A stretch of DNA of 57,783 bases from Bacteroidales bacterium UBA5197 (GCA_002412885.1 DHVX01000011.1:1-57783); one strand, 5' to 3'; positions 8,735 to 18,241 are shown, counted from the first letter of the stretch. A program made the numbers and translations. Notes: a model not told the origin generated them from the letters alone.

Positions 8735-9889
8735 TCAGACCAGTTTACCAGAAATTAAATCATTTTCCGGTACAACAAACTCTCTGAAGTTCTCTCTCGT
8801 AATTCCCTTATTGATAGAGTTATAGCTTTCCGTAAAGGTTTTAGGGAACGAAACAGAACGGTTGGCATTCCATTTAAACTCGAAGCCAAAAACCTTTCCG
8901 TCTTTCGTTTCCACATAATCAACCTCCTGTTGTTGTTTGGTGCGCCAGAAATATTGTGAAGTAACCTGCTTCTGATAAATGAGTAGTTTCCTGCGTTCAC
9001 TTATCAGAAAGTTTTCCCATAAGGCTCCGATATCGGTTCGGTTGTTCAGTGCCTGGAACTGACCAATGACCGCATTTCGGATGCCATTGTCGTAAAAGTA
9101 GATTTTTCTGTTTGTTTTTATCTCATTGCGAAGGTTGCGGCTAAAGGAAGGAAGCCGGAACAATATATACGCTTTCTCCAACACATCAATATACGCGCTT
9201 GTTGTTTTCGGGTCTAATCCTGTAATCTGGGCGAGCTCAGTATAGGAAACCTCGCTGCCGACCTGCCACGCAAGCGCCTGAACCAGGCGTTGTATCATCT
9301 CTGGTTTTTTGATATTTCCGTAAATCAGAATGTCTTTGTAGAGATAACTTTCGGTTAACTCCTGCAGCACTGATCTCTGGTCAGCAGGGTTCATCAGTAC
9401 TTCGGGATAAAAGCCAAAAATCAATCGGTTTTCCAGGTCTTGCTCAGCTTTCAGGTATCCTGAATAATCCTGCCATTCCTGCCAGTTGATGGGCCAGAGC
9501 GAAAACGTCCACTTACGCCCTGTGAGTGGCTCCTGCGTTTGATTCATAAGTTCAAAAGAAGAAGATCCGCTGAGAATTAATTGTACTTCTTTAAAAGTAT
9601 CGGTTATAAGCTTTGACGTAAGGCCGATAAACGGAATGCGCTGGGCTTCATCAATAAATACAATTCTGTGCTTTCCGATAATCTGTCGGAGCTGCTCTGT
9701 ATTGGGGCGGTTAAACATACGTTCGCTCACCGGATCATCCCCGTTGATGATCAGGCATTCATCGCGGTATGATTCAAGGAGTTTCATTACCAGTGTAGTT
9801 TTGCCCGATTGCCTTGGCCCGGTAATGATAATTGCCTTTCCTGAGAAAAACTTTCCGGCTATTTGCTGTTCAATGGATCTTGAAATCAT
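8735..9889 (-). CDS. AAA ATPase with C-terminal DUF4143 domain
   Basis: 384 aa, usual length for the AAA_14-DUF4143 family. Walker A is ITGPRQSGKTT (about 21-31) and Walker B is VFIDEAQ (about 75). The C-terminal DUF4143 part contains the nuclease-like QQEVDYVE...FEFKWN motif. Family members are abundant in Bacteroidota and archaea, occur in many near-copies per genome, and have no firmly established role. The upstream region (9941-10041) is filled with 32-bp palindromic repeats that probably control this gene, and a piece of a second ATPase copy lies at about 12537-12590. Confidence 0.9.
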   Translation of the reverse strand: MISRSIEQQIAGKFFSGKAIIITGPRQSGKTTLVMKLLESYRDECLIINGDDPVSERMFNRPNTEQLRQIIGKHRIVFIDEAQRIPFIGLTSKLITDTFKEVQLILSGSSSFELMNQTQEPLTGRKWTFSLWPINWQEWQDYSGYLKAEQDLENRLIFGFYPEVLMNPADQRSVLQELTESYLYKDILIYGNIKKPEMIQRLVQALAWQVGSEVSYTELAQITGLDPKTTSAYIDVLEKAYILFRLPSFSRNLRNEIKTNRKIYFYDNGIRNAVIGQFQALNNRTDIGALWENFLISERRKLLIYQKQVTSQYFWRTKQQQEVDYVETKDGKVFGFEFKWNANRSVSFPKTFTESYNSINKGITRENFREFVVPENDLISGKLV

Positions 9890-9940
9890 AATTTTTGTGT
9901 TGAAACCAATTGCAAATATAATACAGAAATCTCTAAAAAC

Positions 9941-10041
9941 ATAACTTTACAGGAATCAAATCCCGTAAAGTTATAACTATACGGGAATAGAATCCCTTAA
10001 AGTCATAACTTTACGGGAATCACTCTCCCTAAGTTGGATAA
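9941..10041 (-). promoter_or_regulatory. 32-bp tandem palindromic repeats (operator-like) upstream of the DUF4143 ATPase gene
   Basis: Two full 24-bp palindromes lie at 9962-9985 and 9994-10017, with a half copy at 9941-9953 and a degraded half copy at about 10026-10041. Each arm is a variant of CCCGTAAAGTTA, and palindromes are separated by 8-bp A/T-rich spacers, giving an exact 32-bp period. The array sits 52 bp before the ATPase start codon and abuts the stop codon of the converging-side neighbour. The period of about three helical turns suggests cooperative protein binding; this is inference. Confidence 0.6.
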
Positions 10042-12402
10042 TTACTCCTTCACAATTTTTAGTACAGTTTGACCACCGTCAATGGTAACTTTAAGTACAT
10101 AAATACCTTTTGACAGGTTTGCTAAATTGAGTGTTGTTCTTTTATCATAAAGGGTTTGGCCGGTTAACCTTATGCCCATTAAGGAATAAATTTCTACAAA
10201 AGCTTTACTATTAGGCTCAAGACTATTTAATTTAAGGATTACTTGATTCTTAGATGGATTAGGGTAAACAGAAGCAGTTTCAGTCTTTAAATATTCAGGT
10301 ATTTCTAGACTTTTAACACAATCAGTTCCAAACTCAACAATCTGATAGCAGGTGGAAACGAATACTTCTTTTAATCCGTCGTTATTATAGTCTGATATCT
10401 CGATATTTTCATTTTTTCCCTGAACATCTCCGATTTTAGTTGTTGAAATTATATTTCCCTGAACATCGCCGAAGTGAAGAATTCCTCCTGAGGTGAAAAT
10501 AATCTCAGGAGAACCACCGTCCGTTAAATCGGCTGCACATATGGAATTTATAGCAGAGGGCATATGTATGGGAAGTAAGGTTAAATTTTGGGTTTGACCG
10601 TTAATGATAAAAATTTGACCGTCAGATGACCCCGCAATTATTTCATCAATATTTATATTATCTGTCTCAATTAAACTCAATGAACTGAAATGTCTTTCCT
10701 GGGTTTCCCAGGTTTCGAATGTGAGTCCATCAATACAAAGAATACTACCATTAAGAAAGAGAATTTCAGGATTTGAATCAGTATCAATATTTCCAATAAT
10801 CAGGGTTGTAGCATCATCAACATAGGAATGAAACTCAGCAGATGACCATAAAATCGAATAATCAATCGAATTAATTATATGAATCTGGCTTTTTGTTGCA
10901 ACTATAAATTCTTCCAGCCCATCATTATCAAGGTCATATAAAGCAATCGCATAAAAAGTTTGCAGGTTATCGAACACTTGAACCGATTTCAATTCCTGAG
11001 TTACTGGATTCAGTATGGCTATTAGACCATTTGAGTTCAAACTTCCTCCGGCAAGTAATATTTCATTTTGACCATCATTGTCAACATCTGAGACCAGAAA
11101 CCCATAAAGGCCAGAAAACTCCCATGTGTTCCAGACCCAGTTTAGCAAGTTTGATTCTAAATCATAAACTGATATTCTTGATTTTTTGATATCACTGGTG
11201 TAATTGGATAGAAGTATCAATTCGGCAATATTATCATTATCTAAATCACGTACTTTAACAGCCATGTATGGAACGGGATTAAAATCACTCTTCCATTCCT
11301 GGTCTAATGTGGAAATGTCATAAATAAAAAGTGAGTTATATGTAAAATAGCCACACTTGCCATTCCAAACTAGTTCCAGATTCCCATCACCGTCAGTATC
11401 GGCAACGTTTATATCCATAGAGCCTTTTTCAGGATTATAAACACGCCACAACTCTTCACCATTCTGCGCATTATAACAATAAATTCCTCCCCAAACCCCA
11501 TCACTCTGGCTTAACAAAATTTCAGAAATACCATCATCATTAACATCTGCCATTATAAATGAATAGTAATCATACTGCGTTTCAATTGAATATTTTATCT
11601 TCTGTAAATCTGCATCATAAACCTTTATATTCTCTTGCCTGGCATCATAAAAGATTTCATTCATTCCATCTGAATCGATGTCAGCAAGTTCAACCATTCC
11701 ATATTTAGTCTGATTATATAACCAAACGATTTCAATAGAATCATTAATCAGTCGGATTACTTTCCCCGGTGCATATACCAATTCGTTTGATGGCTCCTGA
11801 TCCACATTGCCACATTTTATATCTAAACTTCCGAAAGGGATTATAAGCTTGTGATCCAGATTTCCCGCATAAAACAGATTAGTACTATCGAAGGTGGATA
11901 TAACCAGTTCAGTTAAGCCATCATTATCAGCATCAGCCATTAAAAATCGAAGAGGATTTCTTGAGGTTTTAAGCAGTTGCTTAATATGTCTGGTTCTGCC
12001 ATCGAACACCTGCACAATTCCTGAAGCAGTTCCGATTAATATTTCTATATCTCCGTCACCATCAACATCAAACGCATCAATCGCTGTTATGTATTCCAAT
12101 TCAGCTGTCTCATAATACGTGCTTGTCCAAATTTGTTTATAGTCATTCTCCAGCGGGTTAAACTTGTATATGAGCCATAGGTTAACTTGAAATCCTTCAA
12201 ACCTACTTCCACAAATTATTTCAGCAATACCGTCATTATCAATATCTTTTGTAACTATTGGAAAACCAGTACAGTGCCCTGTAGCACTGTTTGTCCACTT
12301 AGGAATACATTCATTTTGTTGGGCATTCAGGAGTTCTGCATAGAAAAGAATTAATAAAATCAATGCAATTTTAACAGATGTATAAGAAGCCTTTTTTTGC
12401 AT
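10042..12402 (-). CDS. Type IX-secreted FG-GAP/VCBS repeat protein
   Basis: 786 aa from the ATG at 12402, chosen because it gives a signal peptide (MQKKASYTSVKIALILLILFYAELLNAQQ). The frame is open 42 codons further to a TTG at 12528, but that extension is an unlikely leader. The body is a series of calcium-binding-like repeats (DIDNDGIAEI, DVDGDGDIEI, DADNDGLTEL, DTDGDGNLEL and others), as in integrin-type beta-propellers. The last 80 residues are a type A sorting domain: SVYPNPSKNQ, then GIYVLKVTIDGGQTVLKIVKE. The product should cross the outer membrane through the PorSS/T9SS and be surface-attached or released. It lies between a DUF4143 ATPase gene and a fragment of another. Confidence 0.88.
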   Translation of the reverse strand: MQKKASYTSVKIALILLILFYAELLNAQQNECIPKWTNSATGHCTGFPIVTKDIDNDGIAEIICGSRFEGFQVNLWLIYKFNPLENDYKQIWTSTYYETAELEYITAIDAFDVDGDGDIEILIGTASGIVQVFDGRTRHIKQLLKTSRNPLRFLMADADNDGLTELVISTFDSTNLFYAGNLDHKLIIPFGSLDIKCGNVDQEPSNELVYAPGKVIRLINDSIEIVWLYNQTKYGMVELADIDSDGMNEIFYDARQENIKVYDADLQKIKYSIETQYDYYSFIMADVNDDGISEILLSQSDGVWGGIYCYNAQNGEELWRVYNPEKGSMDINVADTDGDGNLELVWNGKCGYFTYNSLFIYDISTLDQEWKSDFNPVPYMAVKVRDLDNDNIAELILLSNYTSDIKKSRISVYDLESNLLNWVWNTWEFSGLYGFLVSDVDNDGQNEILLAGGSLNSNGLIAILNPVTQELKSVQVFDNLQTFYAIALYDLDNDGLEEFIVATKSQIHIINSIDYSILWSSAEFHSYVDDATTLIIGNIDTDSNPEILFLNGSILCIDGLTFETWETQERHFSSLSLIETDNINIDEIIAGSSDGQIFIINGQTQNLTLLPIHMPSAINSICAADLTDGGSPEIIFTSGGILHFGDVQGNIISTTKIGDVQGKNENIEISDYNNDGLKEVFVSTCYQIVEFGTDCVKSLEIPEYLKTETASVYPNPSKNQVILKLNSLEPNSKAFVEIYSLMGIRLTGQTLYDKRTTLNLANLSKGIYVLKVTIDGGQTVLKIVKE

Positions 12403-12536
12403 TTCAAATGAACTAAAATTTATCATATTACCGAGAGTAAAACATAACCAAAGGTATAATAAACTATAGAGAATCTGACTATCCCGGTTGATATAAGTTC
12501 TCTTAAATTCCTTTTTTCCATTTTTCAAAGGTTGTT

Positions 12537-12590
12537 TTTTCCCGATTGCCTTGGCCCTGTAATAATAATTGCCTTGACAGAGAAATACTT
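12537..12590 (-). pseudogene. Fragment of a second DUF4143 ATPase gene (Walker A region only)
   Basis: On the minus strand this translates KYFSVKAIIITGPRQSGK, nearly identical to GKFFSGKAIIITGPRQSGK in the intact ATPase at 8735-9889, and the DNA is equally close. Homology stops right after the Walker A GK; the frame then reaches a stop within three codons. The remaining ATPase sequence is absent, and the FG-GAP gene follows. This is a truncated remnant left by a recombination or insertion. Confidence 0.8.
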
Positions 12591-12630
12591 AGCTTAACAT
12601 TAAATGTGCAAGAATGTCGAAGGTTCGTTG

Positions 12631-12703
12631 CAAGTCAGGGCTTGACTTGATTTTACCTTGTTCTTGCAAAATGCTTGTTTTCAATTAGTCAAACCCTGAC
12701 TTG
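12631..12703. repeat. 17-bp inverted repeat in the gap before icmF
   Basis: Arms at 12631-12647 and 12687-12703 (CAAGTCAGGGCTTGACT and its complement, one mismatch) flank 39 bp. The wider gap 12591-12992 contains no gene that I can support. Confidence 0.6.
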
Positions 12704-12992
12704 TAGATTTTAGGCTATGCCGGAATGAAAGTCCTCAAGATTATAATTAAGTATGAATTTTACCTGCGTCTATTGCCTTTACACGATTCCTGAATTTATC
12801 GAACATATCGTTCTTTTAAACCATTCTGCTTTCACAGAAATATAATCCCCTCGAACCAATTCCCGCATTTATTGTTAATGCAATCGTTTGCAGGAAAGGT
12901 TTATTAATCACTTTTTTTCAACCCAGGGACGCTTCCTTCCATAATTCTTTAGTACCTTTCACCCGCATATATTAACATATTACAATATTTCC

Positions 12993-15900
12993 ATGCAGGA
13001 AACCACTGTTTACAAGCCAAAAAACCACATCCGCATTGTCACAGCGGCTGCCTTATTTGATGGGCATGATGCCGCCATCAATGTGATGCGACGCATTTTA
13101 CAATCCTCAGGTGCCGAAGTCATTCACCTTGGCCACGACCGCTCCGTTCAGGAGGTGGTGCAATGTGCCGTTCAGGAAGATGTGCAAGCCATTGCCATCA
13201 CTTCATATCAGGGGGGGCATATGGAATATTTCAAGTACATGCACGATCTTCTGAAAGAAGCCGGTTGCGGGCACATAAAAATATTCGGTGGCGGAGGTGG
13301 TGTCATTCTTCCGCACGAAATGGAGGAGCTTCACAGTTACGGCATTTCCCGGATTTATTCTCCCGACGATGGCCGCCACATGGGACTTCAGGGCATGATT
13401 AACCATTTGCTGAAACAAGCGGATTTTACGGTAAGCAAAGCAAGCGGAATAAAACCAGAAGACATCAGCAGTGGGAATTTCCGCGCTATTGCATCGCTGA
13501 TTACAGCCGCAGAAAATGAGCCCGAAAGCATAAAAGCATTGGTGAAATCATTTGGGAAGGAATGTTCCGAAAGCAAAAGTCCGGTTTTGGGCATAACCGG
13601 TACCGGGGGTGCAGGAAAATCTTCGCTCATTGATGAACTGGTCAGGCGTTTTCTGCTGACCAACCCCGATAAAAAAATGGCAATCCTTTCGGTGGATCCC
13701 ACGCGTCGCAAAAGCGGAGGTGCTTTGCTTGGTGACCGAATCCGCATGAATGCCATAAATTCTGACCGCGTTTTTATGCGTAGCATGGCAACCCGGCAAG
13801 CCAATCTGGCCTTGTCGAAATACATCAGCGATGCGGTTTGCATTGTGAAAAATGCAGGCTTCGATCTGGTGATACTCGAAAGCTCTGGCATCGGACAAAG
13901 CGATACTGAAATTGTGGATTATGCCGATATCTCACTTTACGTGATGACGCCCGAATACGGCGCTGCATCACAGCTTGAGAAGATCGATATGCTTGATTTT
14001 GCCGATGTGATTGCCATCAACAAATCCGACAAACGGGGTGCTGCCGATGCTTTGCGCGATGTCAAAAAACAATATTCCCGCAACCACAAACTTTGGGATG
14101 CCGAAGCCGATGAACTTCCCGTTTTCAGCACCATGGCTTCGCAATTTAACGATATCGGGGTCAATAAGCTTTACAATCACCTGATTAAAGTAATGAATCA
14201 GAAGTCGGGAACTGACTTTGCAGTTTACGAACTGGCGCTTGGCGAAGAGCAAACGGGCAGCCAGATTATTCCGCCAGCACGGGTAAGGTATCTTTCTGAA
14301 ATTACAGAAACGGTAAGAAGCTACAACAAAAACACCGAAATTCTTGCAGATCAGGCTGCTGAACTGCAATCGCTTCAAAGTACTGCCAGCCTTTTGGAAA
14401 AGGAGGGAGGCGCGGTTCCCGAAGCTATTCTTGCAAGAGTCAAAGCGCTGAACAAATCGCTTGGCGAAGCAAACTTAAGTGCAATTGATAACTGGGAAGA
14501 AAAAAAGAAAACCTACAGCGATCCCGAATACATCTACAATGTGCGTGGCAAGGAGTTCAGAATAGAAACCCATACTGAATCACTTTCTCATTCACGTATT
14601 CCGAAAATTTCCATGCCCCGTTACCGCAGCTGGGGCGATATTCTTAAATGGACTTTGCGCGAAAATGTGCCGGGCGAGTTTCCTTATGCAGCCGGTGTTT
14701 ATCCGTTCAAACGCGAAAACGAAGACCCAACCCGAATGTTCGCCGGCGAAGGCGGACCCGAGCGCACCAACAAACGGTTTCATTATGTATCGGCCGGAAT
14801 GCCTGCCCGCCGGCTCTCCACCGCTTTTGATTCGGTCACACTCTATGGTGCCGATCCCGATGTAAGGCCCGATATTTACGGCAAAATCGGCAATGCAGGG
14901 GTTTCAATCGCCTGCCTTGATGATGCAAAAAAACTGTATTCCGGTTTTAATCTGATTGATGCAGCTACATCGGTCAGCATGACCATCAATGGTCCGGCTC
15001 CGACCCTGGTGGGATTTTTTATGAATGCCGCCATTGATCAGCAGTGTGAATTGTACATCCGAAAACACGGACTGGAAGCCGAAACAGAAAAGAAGATCAA
15101 AAAACTTTATAAGGATCGTGGCACTGTCCGGCCTTCTTATCAGGGCAAACTTCCGGAAGGCAATGACGGACTTGGGCTGATGTTGCTTGGAATAACCGGA
15201 GATCAGGTGCTTCCGGCAGATGTTTATCAGAAAATTAAAGCAGACACCATTTCAAAAGTCAGGGGAACGGTTCAGGCCGATATTCTGAAAGAAGACCAGG
15301 CACAAAACACCTGTATTTTCTCCACCGATTTCTCGCTGAAAGTCATGGGCGATGTGCAGCAATATTTTAACATCAACAAGATCAGGAATTTTTATTCCGT
15401 TTCCATTTCGGGATATCACATTGCCGAAGCAGGAGCCAATCCGATTTCTCAACTAGCATTTACGCTGGCCAATGGATTCACTTACGTGGAGTATTACCTT
15501 TCACGTGGGATGAAAATTGATGATTTTGCACCCAACTTCTCATTCTTTTTCTCCAACGGCATAGATCCGGAATATGCGGTGATGGGTCGGGTTGCCCGAT
15601 TGATCTGGGCTAAAGCCATGAAGCTGAAATACGGGGCCAACGAGCGTTCGCAGATGCTGAAGTATCACATTCAGACTTCCGGTCGCTCACTTCATGCACA
15701 GGAAATCGGGTTTAACGATATCCGGACTACCCTTCAGGCATTGTATGCGATTTACGATAATTGCAACTCGCTGCATACCAATGCATATGACGAAGCCATC
15801 ACCACCCCGACCGAGGAATCGGTACGCAGAGCCATGGCCATTCAGCTGATCATCAACCATGAGTTGGGTTTAGCCAAAAACCAGAACCCGCTTCAGGGAG

Positions 15901-16361
15901 CCTTTATCATTGAAGAATTGACCGATCTGGTAGAGGAAGCTGTAATGATGGAGTTCGACCGCCTGACTGAGCGCGGAGGTGTGCTGGGCGCCATGGAAAC
16001 CATGTACCAGCGCAGCCGCATTCAGGAAGAGTCATTGTATTATGAAAAACTGAAGCACGATGGCAAATTGCCGATTATGGGCGTGAATACATTTCTGTCG
16101 GCAGAAGGTTCTCCAACCGTTATTCCTTCGGAGGTAATCCGTTCAACTCCTCAAGAAAAAGACCATCAGGTGCAGATGCTTAAGCAACTTCATAAAACCT
16201 GGCAACCTGAGGCGGAACTGGCATTAAAAGAACTTCACCATAATGCTGCAACCAATGGCAATGTGTTTGAAGCACTTATGGAAGCCGCGAAATATTGCTC
16301 ACTGGGACAAATAACCAATGAATTGTTCAGGGTAGGAGGGCAGTATAGGAGGAATATGTAA
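12993..16361 (+). CDS. icmF: Fused isobutyryl-CoA mutase IcmF (B12 acyl-CoA mutase with built-in GTPase chaperone)
   Basis: 1122 aa, the length of IcmF. Domain order: N-terminal cobalamin-binding domain (about 13-145) with LFDGHD (His 25 as lower cobalt ligand) and the FGGGGG loop; MeaB-like G domain with P-loop GITGTGGAGKSS (about 200-211), the ESSGIGQSD switch and NKSDKRGA base motif near 342; then the TIM-barrel mutase from about 560, including YSVSISGYHIAEAGA. IcmF interconverts isobutyryl-CoA and n-butyryl-CoA by radical rearrangement, and the G domain loads and protects the cofactor. Whether the substrate is isobutyryl-, pivalyl- or another acyl-CoA cannot be fixed here. Monocistronic; no cobalamin riboswitch was noticed upstream. 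Confidence 0.92.
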   Translation: MQETTVYKPKNHIRIVTAAALFDGHDAAINVMRRILQSSGAEVIHLGHDRSVQEVVQCAVQEDVQAIAITSYQGGHMEYFKYMHDLLKEAGCGHIKIFGGGGGVILPHEMEELHSYGISRIYSPDDGRHMGLQGMINHLLKQADFTVSKASGIKPEDISSGNFRAIASLITAAENEPESIKALVKSFGKECSESKSPVLGITGTGGAGKSSLIDELVRRFLLTNPDKKMAILSVDPTRRKSGGALLGDRIRMNAINSDRVFMRSMATRQANLALSKYISDAVCIVKNAGFDLVILESSGIGQSDTEIVDYADISLYVMTPEYGAASQLEKIDMLDFADVIAINKSDKRGAADALRDVKKQYSRNHKLWDAEADELPVFSTMASQFNDIGVNKLYNHLIKVMNQKSGTDFAVYELALGEEQTGSQIIPPARVRYLSEITETVRSYNKNTEILADQAAELQSLQSTASLLEKEGGAVPEAILARVKALNKSLGEANLSAIDNWEEKKKTYSDPEYIYNVRGKEFRIETHTESLSHSRIPKISMPRYRSWGDILKWTLRENVPGEFPYAAGVYPFKRENEDPTRMFAGEGGPERTNKRFHYVSAGMPARRLSTAFDSVTLYGADPDVRPDIYGKIGNAGVSIACLDDAKKLYSGFNLIDAATSVSMTINGPAPTLVGFFMNAAIDQQCELYIRKHGLEAETEKKIKKLYKDRGTVRPSYQGKLPEGNDGLGLMLLGITGDQVLPADVYQKIKADTISKVRGTVQADILKEDQAQNTCIFSTDFSLKVMGDVQQYFNINKIRNFYSVSISGYHIAEAGANPISQLAFTLANGFTYVEYYLSRGMKIDDFAPNFSFFFSNGIDPEYAVMGRVARLIWAKAMKLKYGANERSQMLKYHIQTSGRSLHAQEIGFNDIRTTLQALYAIYDNCNSLHTNAYDEAITTPTEESVRRAMAIQLIINHELGLAKNQNPLQGAFIIEELTDLVEEAVMMEFDRLTERGGVLGAMETMYQRSRIQEESLYYEKLKHDGKLPIMGVNTFLSAEGSPTVIPSEVIRSTPQEKDHQVQMLKQLHKTWQPEAELALKELHHNAATNGNVFEALMEAAKYCSLGQITNELFRVGGQYRRNM

Positions 16362-16622
16362 TTTCGGATTTCGGATTTTTGATTTCGGATTTTCGACTAA
16401 TGTAACCGGATAAATTTCCAATTTCCAATTTCTAATTTCCAATCCCGGAAGCAATTGGGATCGCCATCCGACATCCGCAATCAATAAAAGAAGACCTAAC
16501 AAGATTGAAGAAAACTTGTTAGGTCACTGACATTTTACATCTGACCTCCGACATCTGACATCTGACCTCTGACCTCCGACCTCCGATATCAACAAAAGCA
16601 ACCCTAACAAGGGCCTGAAAAA
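16362..16622. repeat. Intergenic oligonucleotide repeats (TTCGGATT, ATTTCCA and ATCTGACCTCCG types)
   Basis: The gap is built from short degenerate repeats: first TTCGGATTTCGGATTTT, then TTTCCAATTTCCAATTTC, then runs of ACATCTGACCTCCG. Related arrays occur at 17320-17410, 18140-18240, 36410-36470 and 40764-40870. No gene is visible. Confidence 0.75.
16493..16525. repeat. 33-bp hairpin repeat, copy 1
   Basis: Perfect 11-bp arms GACCTAACAAG and CTTGTTAGGTC with an 11-nt A-rich loop. Same length and layout as copies at 17287-17319, 18106-18138 and 36590-36622. Confidence 0.8.
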
Positions 16623-17087
16623 TTAAAATTTAAACTGAATACCTACTCCATTTGAATTCAGCCCGATTGAAAGCGAATTTTCTGGATTGTATTTTTGTTT
16701 GATGGCATTATTATAAATTTTAACTGCCTTGTCTTTGCGTATTTCGTAGCTGATATTTGTAAATATTGCGCTAAGTATAAGAATACCTCCAGCAACTTTG
16801 AATAACCCGATTGAAGGATCCATAATCAAGCCTCCTGCCAGTGTCGTACCTCCTGAAATCAAAAAGGTGAATGCAATACCTCTGGTATTCAGAGCGTTTT
16901 GGTAAGCCTGTGAAGCTTCCTCATTGACAAGCAACACTTCTTTCATTCTTCGGGTATTCAGGGAATTGCCATTATAGGAATACCCCGAATTTGATTTTTG
17001 GATCAGGGTAGTATCGTTTTCGGTTTGAGCAAAGATGTCATGTAGCCCGATAATAAGTATTGCAATAATCAGAATGTACTGTTTCAT
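16623..17087 (-). CDS. Small secreted/membrane protein of unknown function, tandem paralog 1
   Basis: 154 aa from the ATG at 17087, chosen because it opens a signal peptide (MKQYILIIAILIIGLHDIFAQ); the frame stays open to a TTG at 17138. After a polar stretch there are two hydrophobic segments near 78-112 (TFLISGGTTLAGGLIM and LFKVAGGILILSAIF), so the product is probably membrane-bound. No family recognised. It is nearly identical along its length to the gene 820 bp away at 17443-17907, and their flanks match too, marking a recent segmental duplication. Confidence 0.6.
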   Translation of the reverse strand: MKQYILIIAILIIGLHDIFAQTENDTTLIQKSNSGYSYNGNSLNTRRMKEVLLVNEEASQAYQNALNTRGIAFTFLISGGTTLAGGLIMDPSIGLFKVAGGILILSAIFTNISYEIRKDKAVKIYNNAIKQKYNPENSLSIGLNSNGVGIQFKF

Positions 17088-17286
17088 AAAAGGGTTTATT
17101 TGTTTTTGATGAATATCAGACTGTTTTGTGTATGGCAAAGAGTTATAAATATTACTTTGAACCTTCTCTTTAAGTCGTCAAATTTATTAAAAAATCATTG
17201 TTGACCGGTTAATTTATAAAAACAGGTTTTGATTAATGAAAATCTGTTAGATCGCCTCAATTAAAAATCCGTCATCAATAAAAGAA

Positions 17287-17319
17287 GACCTCACAAGTTA
17301 AAAGAAAACTTGTTAGGTC
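17287..17319. repeat. 33-bp hairpin repeat, copy 2
   Basis: Arms GACCTCACAAG and CTTGTTAGGTC (one mismatch) with an 11-nt loop, followed by CTGACATCCGACC-type repeats. It lies at the junction of the 820-bp tandem duplication. Confidence 0.75.
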
Positions 17320-17442
17320 ATTGATATGACTTCCGACTTCCGAAATCCGAAATTCGACCTCCGAAATCTGACATCTGACATCCGACCTCTGTCCTCCGAC
17401 ATCCGAAATCAACAAAAGCAACCCCAACAAAGGCCTGAAAAA

Positions 17443-17907
17443 TTAAAAATTAAATTGAATTCCTACTCCATTTGAACTCAGTCCGATTGAAAGCGTATTT
17501 TCTGGATTGTATTTTTGTTTGATGGCATTGTTATAAATTTCAACCGCCTTGTCTTTGCGTATTTCATAAGTGGTAGATGCAACAATTGCACTGAGTATAA
17601 AAAAACCTCCGACAATTTTGAAAATTCCGACCGAAGGATCCATAATCCGGCCTCCTACCAAAGTGACACCTCCTGAAATCAAAAAGGTAAGGGCTGTGCC
17701 CCGGCTGCTCAGCGCGTTTCGAAATACTTGTGAAGCTTCATCATTGGCAAGCAACACTTCTTTCATTCTTTGGGTATTCAGGGAATTGCCATTATAGGAG
17801 TAACCCCAATTTGATTTTTGGATCAGGGTAGTATCGTTGTCGGTTTGAGCAAGGATGTTTTTAAGCCCGATAATAAGTATTGCGATAATCAGAATGTACT
17901 GTTTCAT
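17443..17907 (-). CDS. Small secreted/membrane protein of unknown function, tandem paralog 2
   Basis: 154 aa from the ATG at 17907, with the same signal peptide (MKQYILIIAILIIGLKNILAQ) and the same two hydrophobic stretches as the copy at 16623-17087. Differences are scattered substitutions (for example GLKNIL for GLHDIF, RNALSSRG for QNALNTRG), with no frameshift, so both copies appear intact and under constraint. The duplicated unit takes in the upstream sequence and downstream hairpin repeat. Confidence 0.6.
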   Translation of the reverse strand: MKQYILIIAILIIGLKNILAQTDNDTTLIQKSNWGYSYNGNSLNTQRMKEVLLANDEASQVFRNALSSRGTALTFLISGGVTLVGGRIMDPSVGIFKIVGGFFILSAIVASTTYEIRKDKAVEIYNNAIKQKYNPENTLSIGLSSNGVGIQFNF

Positions 17908-18105
17908 AAAAGGGTTTATTTGTTTTTGATGAATATCAGACTGTTTTGTGCATGGCAAAGAGATATAAATATTACTTGAACCTTCTCCTTAAGTCGTCAA
18001 ATTTATTAAAAAATCATTGTTGACCGGTTAATTTATAAAAACAGGTTTTGATTAATGAAAATCTGTTAGATCACCCCAATAAAAAACCCGGAATCAAGAA
18101 AAGAA

Positions 18106-18138
18106 GACCTCACAAGTTAAAAGAAAACTTGTTAGATC
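18106..18138. repeat. 33-bp hairpin repeat, copy 3
   Basis: Arms GACCTCACAAG and CTTGTTAGATC (two mismatches) with an 11-nt loop, followed to 18240 by ATCTGACCTCCG-type oligonucleotide repeats. Confidence 0.75.
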
Positions 18139-18241
18139 ACTGACATCAGACATCCGACCTCTGACATCCGGAATCCGACCTCCGAAATCCGACATCTGAC
18201 CTCTGACCTCCGACCTCCGAAATCCTTGATCCGCCATCCAC

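Noticed and set aside
9941..10041. Possible short CRISPR array
   Set aside because: Repeats are 24-bp palindromes with nearly constant 8-bp A/T-rich gaps; true spacers are about 30 bp and unique. No cas genes are present.
10042..12528. Longer N-terminus of the FG-GAP protein from TTG at 12528
   Set aside because: The extension has no signal-peptide logic; the ATG at 12402 gives a clean one.
12700..12992. Cobalamin riboswitch before icmF
   Set aside because: I looked for a B12-box-like GCCACTG and surrounding stems and saw none.
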